From CAVVEQ01 sp963806635 (GTDB taxonomy: Bacteria; Chloroflexota; Anaerolineae; Anaerolineales; Anaerolineaceae): a stretch of 64,000 nucleotides of DNA. Positions 1 through 8,668 of this stretch are shown here, piece by piece. Numbering within the stretch: the stretch's first letter is position 1; each line of letters begins with the position of its first letter. The stretch is from the NCBI GenBank assembly GCA_963806635.1, contig CAWDZA010000015.1, forward strand, positions 558,001 through 622,000, read 5' to 3'. A program made the position numbers and the translations under genes. A model generated the notes under the pieces. That model did not search any database, had not been told where the DNA came from, and saw only the letters and a program-made list of their open reading frames with translations.

Positions 1-457
1 CAGCTTCAACTTCCGAGATGCCGGTATCGCATGTTATTAACAAGCGTATGCCATCTGAAAGAAATTTCTTCAGGTAGGGGAGCGTGATCCCGTGACTTTC
101 CGGACCGCGGATGGGGAGGTGATACGCAACATCTGCATCCAACGAACGCAGAGCGTGAACCAGAACGGCAGCCGAGGTCTGTCCATCGGTGTCAAAATCC
201 CCCCAAATGCCGATCTTTTCCGTAGACTGGATCGCCTTGAGGATAAGATCCACTGCAGCTTGCATTCCCGGCAAACGAAAGGGTTGGTTCAGCCCTGGTT
301 CGGTGGGGTGGATAAATTCTCTGGCTTCCGAAACAGATCGAACCCCTCTTCGTACAAGCGCTGCTGCGATCAGGTCGTTGCCCCCGGCAACCTCCAGGAT
401 GCCGGGCGGGATGCGCAGGGGTTCAGGTTCCAGCCAGGATCGTTGGACGGATCTCAA
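1..457 (-). CDS. recJ: Single-stranded-DNA-specific exonuclease RecJ, N-terminal part (truncated by window edge)
   Basis: RecJ degrades single-stranded DNA 5' to 3' in recombination and repair. About 152 codons are visible before the left edge. The DHH-superfamily signature GDFDTDG lies at residues 86-92 and TCDTGISEVEA follows near residue 142, supplying the expected metal-binding aspartates. The frame opens with a TTG whose TTGA overlaps the stop of the upstream nuclease gene by four bases, a typical coupled junction; no ATG precedes the conserved region. It closes an operon of helicase and nuclease genes. The TTG start is inferred. The DHH motif itself lies outside the window. Confidence 0.88.
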   Translation of the reverse strand, partial: MRSVQRSWLEPEPLRIPPGILEVAGGNDLIAAALVRRGVRSVSEAREFIHPTEPGLNQPFRLPGMQAAVDLILKAIQSTEKIGIWGDFDTDGQTSAAVLVHALRSLDADVAYHLPIRGPESHGITLPYLKKFLSDGIRLLITCDTGISEVEA

Positions 458-1278
458 AACGAGATCTCCCCGGCATCCAAAAACGAGAAGCTGGCGAGGT
501 CATCGCTTGATTCCTGCGAATCCTGGTCATCCCAATTCCCAGCCTCTTTGCCACGTTCGCAATAAGAACGATAAACACAGAAGCGGCACATTTTCTCATT
601 CGGTGTTTTTAAAAAATCCTCCTCTGTGAATGAGGATATTTTCGATAACAGGGACTGCAGGTATTGCTTATCCTCCTCCAGGCGTTCTTCTCCATATTTG
701 AATTGCTCCGCCTCAGATGGGAAATCTGAGAACCAGTAGATCATGGTGAGTTCTGATGGGTTGAAAGCCAAATCCGGAAGCAATTTGGCGAGCGAATTGC
801 AGAGAACAAATGGATACAGCCGGGTCTGAAGCCTCTGTTGCAGGGCTAAGCGGGAAGGTTTTCTGCGCGATGTTTTCCAATCCAGGATTTGAATATCACC
901 AGCGCGGGTGACTGAAATCAAATCAAACTTCGCGATCATTCTGAAATTCAAAAGAGATGTAGTTAATGCAGTTTCGGGGAAAGTGAATTTAAAATCCCGA
1001 AGTTTAGGATCAGCTAAAAAATTCCGCAGCCAGATCGCCAGCTCCACATCCCCGCACTGGGCTTCCAAGTCAGCCGGATCGATGCCCAGGTAGAATTGAT
1101 GGATGATGCGGTGGAAGGCTAAACCAAGCTCGATCTGTTTTTCCATCTCAAGGACGGGTTCACTTTGGATGGCAGGCCAGGCGACCTTTTTAATATATTT
1201 GAGAAGAAATCTGTAAGAACAATCCACAAAATCCTGGAGGTTGTGCTGGGAGAAGGAAAAATCAGATGGCAGCAACAT
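454..1278 (-). CDS. RecB-family PD-(D/E)XK nuclease with a probable Fe-S cluster
   Basis: This is a 274-residue stand-alone nuclease of the RecB/AddB/Cas4 type. It shows H56, D119, D133 and K135 (in ILDWKTS), and the family's QxxxY motif (Q151, Y155). One cysteine near the N terminus (C20, in DCSYRFLLKYI) and three at the C terminus (C231, C234, C240) match the [4Fe-4S] layout of AddB and Cas4 nucleases. The ATG at 1278 is chosen over an upstream start at 1332 because GGGAGG sits seven bases before it. It overlaps the helicase gene by 17 bases and recJ by four. Inferred role: nuclease subunit of a split AddAB-like complex. No cas genes are nearby, so Cas4 is unlikely. Confidence 0.85.
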   Translation of the reverse strand: MLLPSDFSFSQHNLQDFVDCSYRFLLKYIKKVAWPAIQSEPVLEMEKQIELGLAFHRIIHQFYLGIDPADLEAQCGDVELAIWLRNFLADPKLRDFKFTFPETALTTSLLNFRMIAKFDLISVTRAGDIQILDWKTSRRKPSRLALQQRLQTRLYPFVLCNSLAKLLPDLAFNPSELTMIYWFSDFPSEAEQFKYGEERLEEDKQYLQSLLSKISSFTEEDFLKTPNEKMCRFCVYRSYCERGKEAGNWDDQDSQESSDDLASFSFLDAGEISF

Positions 1279-3487
1279 TGTGTTCCTCCCAAGCGGAGCG
1301 GATGGCTTCAAAGGGGATGGATTGTTTGGCATCTCCTCGGCGGCCAGTGTTCCAGGTGATGCAAAGTTCCCTGCGGGCCCGCGTTATACCGACGTAGAAA
1401 AGCCGAATGCGCTCGGACGCATAATCCAGCCTGGATTGGGCTGTGGCCATCCCCTCAGGCAGAAAAGGGCCAGCCTGATCGCCTTTGATCAATGCATCGA
1501 TTTTCCCAATCGTTTCGGCTTCCAAATTGAGATGATCGCGGATAAACCACTTTTCACTGATATAGGTATCATAGGCTTGAGCGAAAGGGAAATCATAATT
1601 ATTCGCGGATAACAAATAGACACGATCCCATTCAAGCCCCTTGGCTTTATGAATCGTGGAGATCACAACCTCGCCTTTATGCTTTTCAGGGTCAAAACCG
1701 GTGTCATCTTCGTCGAACCCAAGGAATTTTCGCTGGTTCGTGGCAATTTTGGTCAACTCATCGGCAAAATCTGGAAGCTGCCATGTGGATTCCTGGGAGG
1801 CAGAGCGCTCCAGAGAGAGAGCCAGTTTGTGCGTTAATGCCAGGTCGCCGGAATTTGTGAAAATATCCTGACCGATAATCAAAAGAAGTTGATCAATAGG
1901 TAGCGAAGCTGCCAATTGCCAGCGGTGAATATTCTTTCGGAATGAATCCAGGATATTCCTCTCATTTTCATCAAGTTCAACAAGTAAAAGCCAATCTTTA
2001 CCTGGTGTGGGGTGGATGAATTCTTCCGAGCGACTGCATTTTTTTAGCAGGGACACCAGCTCCGAATTTCCGGTGGACGGGTTTTCCTCTTCCGATGACG
2101 TACGGGGCAGTTTTTCAAAGGCTCTGGCCAGCTTGCCCTGGTGGTTGGGATCTGCCAGGCAGTTGAGGATGGAAGCCAGGGAGTCTGCTACCGTGCGAGT
2201 GCTGTTACTGCTGCGCAGCATTTCAAAAATTGGAATATTGGCTGCTTTGAGCCTATCTGCAAGTTCCTCACCACGGTCGTTTCGTGGCACCAGTACGGCA
2301 CACGTGGCATCCGGATGTTCAGGCAGCCAGTTCTTGATCGAACGGAAAACCACATTTAATTCTTCATCTGGCGAATAACCTTCTTTTTTCAGGAAGATCC
2401 CCGCGGGATTATCCTCCGGGTTGGGTTGAGGATCTCCGGGGGGCACCGGGTAGATCAGGGGTTCAACCAGGGATTCACTCAATTTTTGCTCGGTAAGATT
2501 TTTAGACCAGCGGATAAGTTCATTGGCGAGGAAGATAATGCTCTTTGTTGATCTTCCCGAATGACTGAGATTGCGCCGGATGACTCCGGGAGCTTCAAGG
2601 AAGCGACGAAGATACAACGGGCTGGCGGTGGTAAAGGTCTCGAAAATCGCCTGGTTGGGATCACCCACGCGTACCCAATTTCCCATATCCCCGCATAGCA
2701 AATTGAGGATATCCTCCTGCAGGCGGCTGGAATCCTGGGCTTCGTCCTCAAGGATGAATGGCCATTTTCGACGGAGACGTTTGAGGTAATCCGTATCAAG
2801 GCTCAATGCTTTAAGCGCCAGCGAGATAAGGTCGTCGAAGTCGACGGAGGAGCGTAAATTCAACGCACGTTCGTATTCATGATACGCATCGCGTACGAGC
2901 AGGACCAGCGGATCCTCCATCCCGATGGTTGCGATGAGACGATCCATCTGTTGGGCGGAAACCTGCCGGTCCTTGGCAATTCGGATCGAATTGGCACACA
3001 GGGTTTCTACTGCCTCAACCCATTTCTTTTGCACGTCGTAACGTTCAAGGTCGTTTGCATCTTGAATGTAGCGCTCCAATAGACCCGTACTGGCCGGTAG
3101 CAGGTTGGCGATGATCGAGCGAAGGATGGCGCTGGATTCGCGTTCTTCGATAATGGAGAACTTGTCGGAAAGTCCCACAAGACTGGGGCGTTCGCGGACG
3201 ATATCGTGCGCCAATCCATGCAGGGTGCGTACACGGTATCCGTAATTCGGCAGCAATCCTTTTTCCTGGATGAATAATGCGATTCGGGAGGAAAAATTAA
3301 GTACGGCAGAGTTGACCAGGGTAACGATGAGCACTTCCTGATCTTCCTCCAGGCGTGGATCCGCCACAAGCTGCGCAGCCAGGCAGGAGAGTGTATGGGT
3401 TTTTCCACTGCCCGGCACCGCGGAAATCCCCATCCGCCCGGCAGTGTAGGTCAATACCTCCGCCTGTCCCGGACGGGGATTAAACAT
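1262..3487 (-). CDS. UvrD/PcrA-type superfamily 1A ATP-dependent DNA helicase
   Basis: A 741-residue SF1A helicase. Visible motifs in order are Walker A (PGSGKT, residues 25-30), motif II (DEAQDSS), motif III (VGDPNQAIFETF), motif V (STIHKAKGLEWDRVYL) and motif VI (FYVGITRARREL). Length fits UvrD/PcrA, but it carries no C-terminal nuclease domain as AddA would; a separate nuclease is encoded immediately downstream. It overlaps its upstream neighbour by eight bases and the downstream nuclease by 17, which indicates translational coupling. Inferred role: motor (AddA-like) subunit of a three-part helicase-nuclease. A stand-alone repair helicase is the alternative. Confidence 0.9.
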   Translation of the reverse strand: MFNPRPGQAEVLTYTAGRMGISAVPGSGKTHTLSCLAAQLVADPRLEEDQEVLIVTLVNSAVLNFSSRIALFIQEKGLLPNYGYRVRTLHGLAHDIVRERPSLVGLSDKFSIIEERESSAILRSIIANLLPASTGLLERYIQDANDLERYDVQKKWVEAVETLCANSIRIAKDRQVSAQQMDRLIATIGMEDPLVLLVRDAYHEYERALNLRSSVDFDDLISLALKALSLDTDYLKRLRRKWPFILEDEAQDSSRLQEDILNLLCGDMGNWVRVGDPNQAIFETFTTASPLYLRRFLEAPGVIRRNLSHSGRSTKSIIFLANELIRWSKNLTEQKLSESLVEPLIYPVPPGDPQPNPEDNPAGIFLKKEGYSPDEELNVVFRSIKNWLPEHPDATCAVLVPRNDRGEELADRLKAANIPIFEMLRSSNSTRTVADSLASILNCLADPNHQGKLARAFEKLPRTSSEEENPSTGNSELVSLLKKCSRSEEFIHPTPGKDWLLLVELDENERNILDSFRKNIHRWQLAASLPIDQLLLIIGQDIFTNSGDLALTHKLALSLERSASQESTWQLPDFADELTKIATNQRKFLGFDEDDTGFDPEKHKGEVVISTIHKAKGLEWDRVYLLSANNYDFPFAQAYDTYISEKWFIRDHLNLEAETIGKIDALIKGDQAGPFLPEGMATAQSRLDYASERIRLFYVGITRARRELCITWNTGRRGDAKQSIPFEAIRSAWEEHNVAAI

Positions 3488-5630
3488 GGTTTTCTTCCTG
3501 GGGAGAAAGTCGCTTGGTTAGGGAGAACAAGGCTTGTAATAGACGCCCTTTTTCTTCCACTCCGCTTTCGTTCAACCCGGTCAAAGAGAAAGTGACCTTT
3601 TCAGTGCAACGATCCAACAACCCCTGCACCAATCGGGTCATCGTTTCCTGATTGACCGCAATTTCATCAGCGTCGGTCCATTTTCGATCCCGCTGCCAAT
3701 TGCGGCTCAGAACATAAGGCTGGGTGAGGGGTTGGAAAAGACGCTCCCACCAACCATGGCTGCCTGCGTCCAGCCAGAATTGGAAACGCACAGCGCGATC
3801 AGACATGAGAAATGAATACGCAGGTGAAAGAAGGACGGAATCTTCCGTTTTTTCGTCCGTGGGGGAGAAATATTGAGCTGCAAGGACACCCGTCTCAAGC
3901 ATTTGGATATATTCTTTCCCTATTTCACCCACGGTTAAATGATCCTTTCCTGCATGGAGACGCCGGAATTTCTGCACTGAAACGATCAATTGTTCGGTCA
4001 GATACGCCGCGTCGTTATCTTCGTGAAATCCGTATCCTTTTTGGGAGAGAACTTCACCAAATATCCTGGCGAGGAATATATCCAATTCGATATCTTGTTG
4101 TGGAATGAATTCATCAAGCCACCCGTGAAAAGATTGGTATCGTTCGCCAAATAAATAAGTGATCCTGGATTGTGTTTCTGGAAGGATGGTTTCGAAATTT
4201 ACCAACTGACCAGTCCGTTTATAGTGAGGTGCGACAATTTTCACCAGCAGGTCAGCTCGGTTCAAATCCCCGTCCATAAAGGACTGGGCAAAAGCCGCGC
4301 GCATTGCGAAAGGAGAAATCGACATCTGCCAGGCAGGGTATGCCATTTTTGCAAGCGTAAGCAGCGTGCGAACCGCAGGCTCGTTCCCCAGGCTGCGGGA
4401 GGGACGCGAGGAACGATTGGGAATTCCCATACTGGTGAGGTTCCGCTGCAAAGAAAACAACAGCGCATCGCTCATAAACGGGGAGATGACAACGATCTCG
4501 CCTGGCGGGATATTTTCAAGGTGAACCAATCGATCAATTTTTTCCCCCACCTGGGAGATCATCTCGGTAGCGAAGCGGGATTGGCAAATCTCGAAACATC
4601 CGCGGTTAAGCGAATAAATTTGGGGCTGATTCTCCTGACGAATGATCCTGGTGAGCGCGGAGGATAATTTCTGCACGTCCGGGCTGCTTTGAAAAACCTC
4701 GGAGAATTCCATCCGGGTTGTACAATCTTCTTTGAGCGCAAAACCGGAAGCTGGATCTGCTCCAAGAAAGGTGCGATAGCCTCCTCCGCGGTTGTAGATA
4801 AGCAAAGCGGATTCAAACTCAGGCAGCCATTGCTGGATCAGATCGTGCGTCACCGGAGCATCTTCTTCAACATTGTCAAAGATCAAGTGGCTGAATTGTG
4901 AATTGAGATAATTTCTGACCAGCGGGGAAACCCACAGGTGCTTAACAAAAGTTTCTATTTGTAGGGAGAAATCGAGGAGGCTATTTTCAAGGCAGAATTC
5001 ACGAAAACGGGTTGCAGCGATCTGCGCGCTGGAGAAGATGTGGGATTGACCGGGATCACCCATCCATGCAGCGCTCAGGCGTTCCCCAATTTGCTCAAAG
5101 GGAAAACCAACAATCGCAGCTTTATTTAGATTATCGAGAATTTGGCTGAAAAGACGATTTGGTTCCAATGACAAACCCTGAAAATCACCAGCAGCAATCA
5201 TTGGATTGACGATCTTTGCCATGAAATATTGCGCGGTCTCAAGGGTGAGGAATTTTGGCTGGGTTTGGATGCCATGAAACCCCGCGGTTCCAGCAATTAA
5301 AGGCCAAAACAAATCCACCATGCGCATTGCCAGACCCCCGATGGTGAGAATGGTTGGCAGAGCGCCATCAGGAAAATCCGGCGAATTGATCGCATGATAA
5401 TATGCCGCAGCCAGGCTGCGCTGGGGTACCAAAATGAGGATCGATCCACGATTGGACTTTTCTGCGGCAAGGGAGATCATCCGGGAAATTGCCCCTGTCG
5501 TTTTTCCGCTTCCCGCAGCACCTTCCAGGAAGATCGACCCTTGCAGGCTGAGAACAGATAGCGATCGCTGGTCTACTGAAAGGGATGATAGTGGTTGCGG
5601 TGACAATGAATTTACCCCTAAAGAATTCAA
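3480..5630 (-). CDS. AddB-like P-loop helicase-related protein lacking a nuclease domain
   Basis: A 716-residue protein with a strong Walker A (GAAGSGKTT, residues 37-45) and a degenerate Walker B-like segment (HLIFDNVEEDAP). It also has a UvrD-C-like stretch (LQRNLTSMGIPNRSSRPSR) that resembles AddB. Canonical SF1 motifs V and VI are not apparent, so it may be a non-translocating scaffold as AddB is. It lacks the AddB C-terminal nuclease, which is encoded separately two genes downstream. The displayed start is TTG with a weak GAG ribosome site, so the exact start is unsure. Its end overlaps the UvrD-type gene by eight bases. Function is inferred from the P-loop and context, not from a confident family match. 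Confidence 0.75.
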   Translation of the reverse strand: MNSLGVNSLSPQPLSSLSVDQRSLSVLSLQGSIFLEGAAGSGKTTGAISRMISLAAEKSNRGSILILVPQRSLAAAYYHAINSPDFPDGALPTILTIGGLAMRMVDLFWPLIAGTAGFHGIQTQPKFLTLETAQYFMAKIVNPMIAAGDFQGLSLEPNRLFSQILDNLNKAAIVGFPFEQIGERLSAAWMGDPGQSHIFSSAQIAATRFREFCLENSLLDFSLQIETFVKHLWVSPLVRNYLNSQFSHLIFDNVEEDAPVTHDLIQQWLPEFESALLIYNRGGGYRTFLGADPASGFALKEDCTTRMEFSEVFQSSPDVQKLSSALTRIIRQENQPQIYSLNRGCFEICQSRFATEMISQVGEKIDRLVHLENIPPGEIVVISPFMSDALLFSLQRNLTSMGIPNRSSRPSRSLGNEPAVRTLLTLAKMAYPAWQMSISPFAMRAAFAQSFMDGDLNRADLLVKIVAPHYKRTGQLVNFETILPETQSRITYLFGERYQSFHGWLDEFIPQQDIELDIFLARIFGEVLSQKGYGFHEDNDAAYLTEQLIVSVQKFRRLHAGKDHLTVGEIGKEYIQMLETGVLAAQYFSPTDEKTEDSVLLSPAYSFLMSDRAVRFQFWLDAGSHGWWERLFQPLTQPYVLSRNWQRDRKWTDADEIAVNQETMTRLVQGLLDRCTEKVTFSLTGLNESGVEEKGRLLQALFSLTKRLSPQEENHV

Positions 5631-5654
5631 AAGCTCAATGCCACGGTCAATGAT

Positions 5655-6281
5655 TCACTCACCAGCACCGGCAATCTGGATCAATACTTCTCTGGCTAGG
5701 AGGGTATCATCCAACGCGCGGTGGGAATTGGGCAATTTGATTCCCAAATAGCTGCCCGCTTCTTCCAGCCGGAAATAACGATTCTGATTTCGATATGGAT
5801 CCCACACTGACCGAAAATCTGCAAATAAAATCATAATATCCAGGGGTATAAAGCCTGGCTGCCAGTGGGGGAGACCATAAACCCTATTCGTCTGGTCGAT
5901 CAGGCGCAAATCGAAATCCGCATTATAGATAGCAAGCTGCCTTCCGAAGAACACACCTCGAATCTCCTGCCAGAGCGCTGCCCAGGTTGGGGCAATTGCG
6001 GTCATCTGGTTCGTTATCCCGTGAATGCGGGTAGCATCCTGTGGGATCGGATTTCGTGGTCGGACCAGGGTGTTGATCAGAGGATGTGCATTCGAGTCTA
6101 AAACAGCGATCTCAATGATCTCCGCTTTTGAATCCAACCCGGTCGTTTCAGTATCCAGATAAATTGGCTCCCGGGCGAGGATCTCTTTGGCAGTTCGGAT
6201 GGCAGCCAATCGCACATGGGGAGAACTGGGATTTGCGTTCAGGTGTTCACCGCTGCCACATATTGAATTGATCGAGTTCAA
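5655..6281 (-). CDS. DnaQ-like DEDDh 3'-5' exonuclease
   Basis: A 208-residue DnaQ-family exonuclease. The DEDDh residues are all visible: D43 and E45 in YLDTETTGL, D122 in YNADFDL, and H187 with D192 in SHRALDD. This matches Pol III epsilon-like and exonuclease X-like proofreading or repair nucleases. The start shown is TTG at 6281, inside the upstream lipoprotein gene; a GTG around residue 23 is an alternative, and no clear ribosome site decides. It sits 24 bases ahead of the AddB-like gene, so it is probably part of the same repair operon. Confidence 0.85.
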   Translation of the reverse strand: MNSINSICGSGEHLNANPSSPHVRLAAIRTAKEILAREPIYLDTETTGLDSKAEIIEIAVLDSNAHPLINTLVRPRNPIPQDATRIHGITNQMTAIAPTWAALWQEIRGVFFGRQLAIYNADFDLRLIDQTNRVYGLPHWQPGFIPLDIMILFADFRSVWDPYRNQNRYFRLEEAGSYLGIKLPNSHRALDDTLLAREVLIQIAGAGE

Positions 6282-7089
6282 CCGTGAAACCGGGCGTGTT
6301 CAACGCCAGGAAATACACTCCGACCTTCGTCGCTGTAAGGTAGGTGGAATTGGTTGTTTCGTTGATCTTTTCACCATTAATAAAAAGTGTTAAGTTGGAG
6401 CCTTCTGCCAACACCCCCAGACGGTTTGACTGGTTGGAACCGCTTTTGATCTTATCGCTGGTAGTCCAATCGATCAGTGTTTGCATATGCGTGCCATCGG
6501 ATAGCAGCAACGCATACTTACCCTCACAGGAAACCCCAAAGTAAAAACCTTCCCCGGTGGCGTAATCGGGCGAGCGAAAGATCAACCCGTATTGATCCCT
6601 TCCAGCGCACGTATGAGTGGTGAATGTCCCTTCCAGATAGAAGTTGGTCATACCTCGATCACTCAGGCGCCAGCTCCTCCAACCATTGGCTGAATAAGAT
6701 TTCATCACCATTGCCCCATTTTCCATGGTGATGCGCGTGTACCCGTCGTCATACCCCGAAGCGTCGATTCCGAATGCCTTCCCGGAGTCCATGGGGTTGG
6801 AATAAGTTGGTGCACCTAATTGAACCGAAAAATCCAGCGGGGTAGATGTTAGCATTGGTTCAGGTGGAATTGTGGGCGTTGGTGGAGGAGTCAATGTCGG
6901 CGCCGGTGTTGTTGTAGGTACATCTACAGTTGGCGCGATTGCTTCAGTGGAAGAATTCTTTGTGGCTGTACGCGCCTCCGCAACCTGGGTATTGACCTGA
7001 GCAGGTGAATAACCACTTTTACTGAAAGGGAAGTTACACGCGATCACCAGCCAAAAGATCATGAGAAGGGGGAACAAACGCTTTTTCAT
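6247..7089 (-). CDS. Lipoprotein with a C-terminal LamG/concanavalin-like beta-sandwich domain
   Basis: A 280-residue predicted lipoprotein. The N terminus has a charged-hydrophobic signal ending in LVIAC, with the lipidated cysteine at residue 18. Residues 50-80 are a Thr/Pro-rich linker. The remaining 200 residues look like a LamG or DUF1080-type jelly roll (for example YGLIFRSPDYATGEGFYFGV and LTLFINGEKINE), a fold common in carbohydrate- or ligand-binding surface proteins. It is the first gene of the minus-strand run that continues into the repair genes, overlapping the next start by 35 bases. Its ligand is unknown. A TATAAT lies only six bases before the ATG. Confidence 0.75.
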   Translation of the reverse strand: MKKRLFPLLMIFWLVIACNFPFSKSGYSPAQVNTQVAEARTATKNSSTEAIAPTVDVPTTTPAPTLTPPPTPTIPPEPMLTSTPLDFSVQLGAPTYSNPMDSGKAFGIDASGYDDGYTRITMENGAMVMKSYSANGWRSWRLSDRGMTNFYLEGTFTTHTCAGRDQYGLIFRSPDYATGEGFYFGVSCEGKYALLLSDGTHMQTLIDWTTSDKIKSGSNQSNRLGVLAEGSNLTLFINGEKINETTNSTYLTATKVGVYFLALNTPGFTVELDQFNMWQR

Positions 7090-7095
7090 ACTTGA

Positions 7096-7101
7096 ATTAT
7101 A
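7096..7101 (-). promoter_or_regulatory. -10 element of a probably leaderless promoter for the lipoprotein/repair operon
   Basis: On the minus strand TATAAT ends six bases before the ATG at 7089, so transcription would start at or next to the start codon. No ribosome site fits between. The -35 region is weak. Confidence 0.5.
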
Positions 7102-7158
7102 CGATAACGGGCGCGATCGTTTAGATTGCCTTTCAGGTCTTTCGAAAAGGGATTAAAG

Positions 7159-7164
7159 TATAAT
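7159..7164 (+). promoter_or_regulatory. -10 element upstream of the baseplate-J-like gene
   Basis: TATAAT lies 16 bases before the ATG at 7181, giving a leader of only about ten bases with no purine-rich ribosome site. No good -35 hexamer is visible. Confidence 0.45.
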
Positions 7165-7180
7165 CTTTACACCCACTGCG

Positions 7181-8668
7181 ATGAAAACACACGTAATTCA
7201 CCTGGCAGCCCATGATGATTACCACTCAGCCCGGGATCAAATGACCTGGGCGAAAACTCCCAGGATATTGCTGGTATTACCTCGAAAGGAGAGGATCCTT
7301 CGGACTGAGCTGGATTTGGTCCTTTTGGAGAGACAGGCAGCTTCCCTGGGGGCGCAACTGGCGTTGGTGACCGATGACGAAGTGGTTATTGGAAATGCGG
7401 AGGATCTAAAAATCCCTGTTTTCGAAACGATCAAGGAGGCCCAGCAAAAATCCTGGAAATCTTCCCGGCGCAAGGCATGGATCCAACGACGACCTATTCG
7501 GAAACAACCGGTTGACCCTCAGAACCTGACAGCGCAGAGAACCTGGTGGTTCGATCGCGAACCCACCTGGCTGCGGGTAATCGTTTTTAGCGCTGCAGTG
7601 CTTGCCATTTTAAGTCTCCTGGTTGTGCTGCTACCCGAAGCTGAAATTCAAATAACTCCTGTGAAAAAGCAGCAAAGAATGCAATTCGTCCTGCGGGGCG
7701 AGGAAAATATTAACCAGGTCAGCGTTTCTGGTCTGGTGCCGATCCACACTACCACTATTTCGGTTAAGGAAAAACGGAGCTGGCAGAGCAGCGGGTCAGT
7801 TGAAGTGGGAGAAAATTCTGCAAGTGGTGATGTGGTGGCGACCAACCTGACAGACTCGCCGTTAACCATCCCTGAGGGAACAGTTTTTATCACCATGACG
7901 GAACCCATCCAGCGATTTCTATCCACGCAGCCGGTAAAGTTGGAAGGGAAGATCGGCGCTTCGGTAGCTGTTCCCATCAAAGCGCAACTTCCGGGAACTG
8001 ACGGGAATGTGGAAAAGGGTAGGATTCAGGTAGTGGAGGGACCGATCGGAATAAAAATTTCAGTCATTAACCCCGCAGGCCTTCAAAATGGAACCATCCG
8101 GAAGAATGCTTCACCAACAGAACAGGATCTGCAAACATTGGAGAATCTTACAAACCTGGCTTTGGAAGATGCTGCGAAACTTCAATTGCAGAATATTGCT
8201 GGAGAGGGGAGCATAATTATTCCAGCGAGCCTGAAACTTGAGAAAATCGTTTCACGGATTCAGGATCCGGAGATTGGCGCGCCTTCGGATAACATTTCCC
8301 TGGATATCAGTGCTGATTATTCAGGAGCGTACATTGCAGCAGAGGATATTCAGGACGCGGCGAGATTGATTCTTGACGCCAATCTCCCGCGAGGATATCA
8401 GGCAACCAGTGGAGAAGTGAACATTAATAAATTCCCGGTTGATGGAAAAGAAGCGTCTGTACCCATTCAAGCAGAACGCGAAATATATGCGGAGTACAAC
8501 CCCAGCCAGATCGCGCAGCTAGCTGCTGGTAAGACTATTCCAGAATTTATAAAATTGTTGTCCCTTTATACTTCCGTGGATGGCGAGCCTAAGATCGAAT
8601 TTAAACCATTTTTCCTGGGAAGATTGCCCTTCCTCGCAATGCGCATCCAAGTGAGCTCACTGCAATGA
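7181..8668 (+). CDS. Membrane-anchored baseplate J/gp47-like protein
   Basis: A 495-residue protein with a cytoplasmic N-terminal domain of about 100 residues (PRILLVLPRKERILRTELD, LALVTDDEVV), one transmembrane helix at residues 131-151, and an outer region of about 340 residues. The outer part contains motifs such as ATNLTDSPLTIPEGTVF and LPGTDGNV, which I associate with baseplate J/gp47-like domains. No other phage or contractile-injection gene is nearby, so a cell-envelope role is more likely than a phage one. It overlaps ruvX by four bases (ATGA), and ruvX overlaps mltG, so the three are likely co-transcribed. The family call rests on motif memory and is moderate. Confidence 0.6.
   Translation: MKTHVIHLAAHDDYHSARDQMTWAKTPRILLVLPRKERILRTELDLVLLERQAASLGAQLALVTDDEVVIGNAEDLKIPVFETIKEAQQKSWKSSRRKAWIQRRPIRKQPVDPQNLTAQRTWWFDREPTWLRVIVFSAAVLAILSLLVVLLPEAEIQITPVKKQQRMQFVLRGEENINQVSVSGLVPIHTTTISVKEKRSWQSSGSVEVGENSASGDVVATNLTDSPLTIPEGTVFITMTEPIQRFLSTQPVKLEGKIGASVAVPIKAQLPGTDGNVEKGRIQVVEGPIGIKISVINPAGLQNGTIRKNASPTEQDLQTLENLTNLALEDAAKLQLQNIAGEGSIIIPASLKLEKIVSRIQDPEIGAPSDNISLDISADYSGAYIAAEDIQDAARLILDANLPRGYQATSGEVNINKFPVDGKEASVPIQAEREIYAEYNPSQIAQLAAGKTIPEFIKLLSLYTSVDGEPKIEFKPFFLGRLPFLAMRIQVSSLQ

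Noticed and set aside
92..629. Open frames on the plus strand over the recJ region
   Set aside because: They mirror the recJ coding frame, and the minus strand shows the conserved DHH-family motifs.
454..1278. Cas4 of a CRISPR system
   Set aside because: No cas genes or repeats in the window; context is helicase and recJ genes.
7181..8668. Phage or contractile-injection remnant
   Set aside because: A membrane anchor and housekeeping neighbours (ruvX, mltG), no tail, sheath or spike genes.
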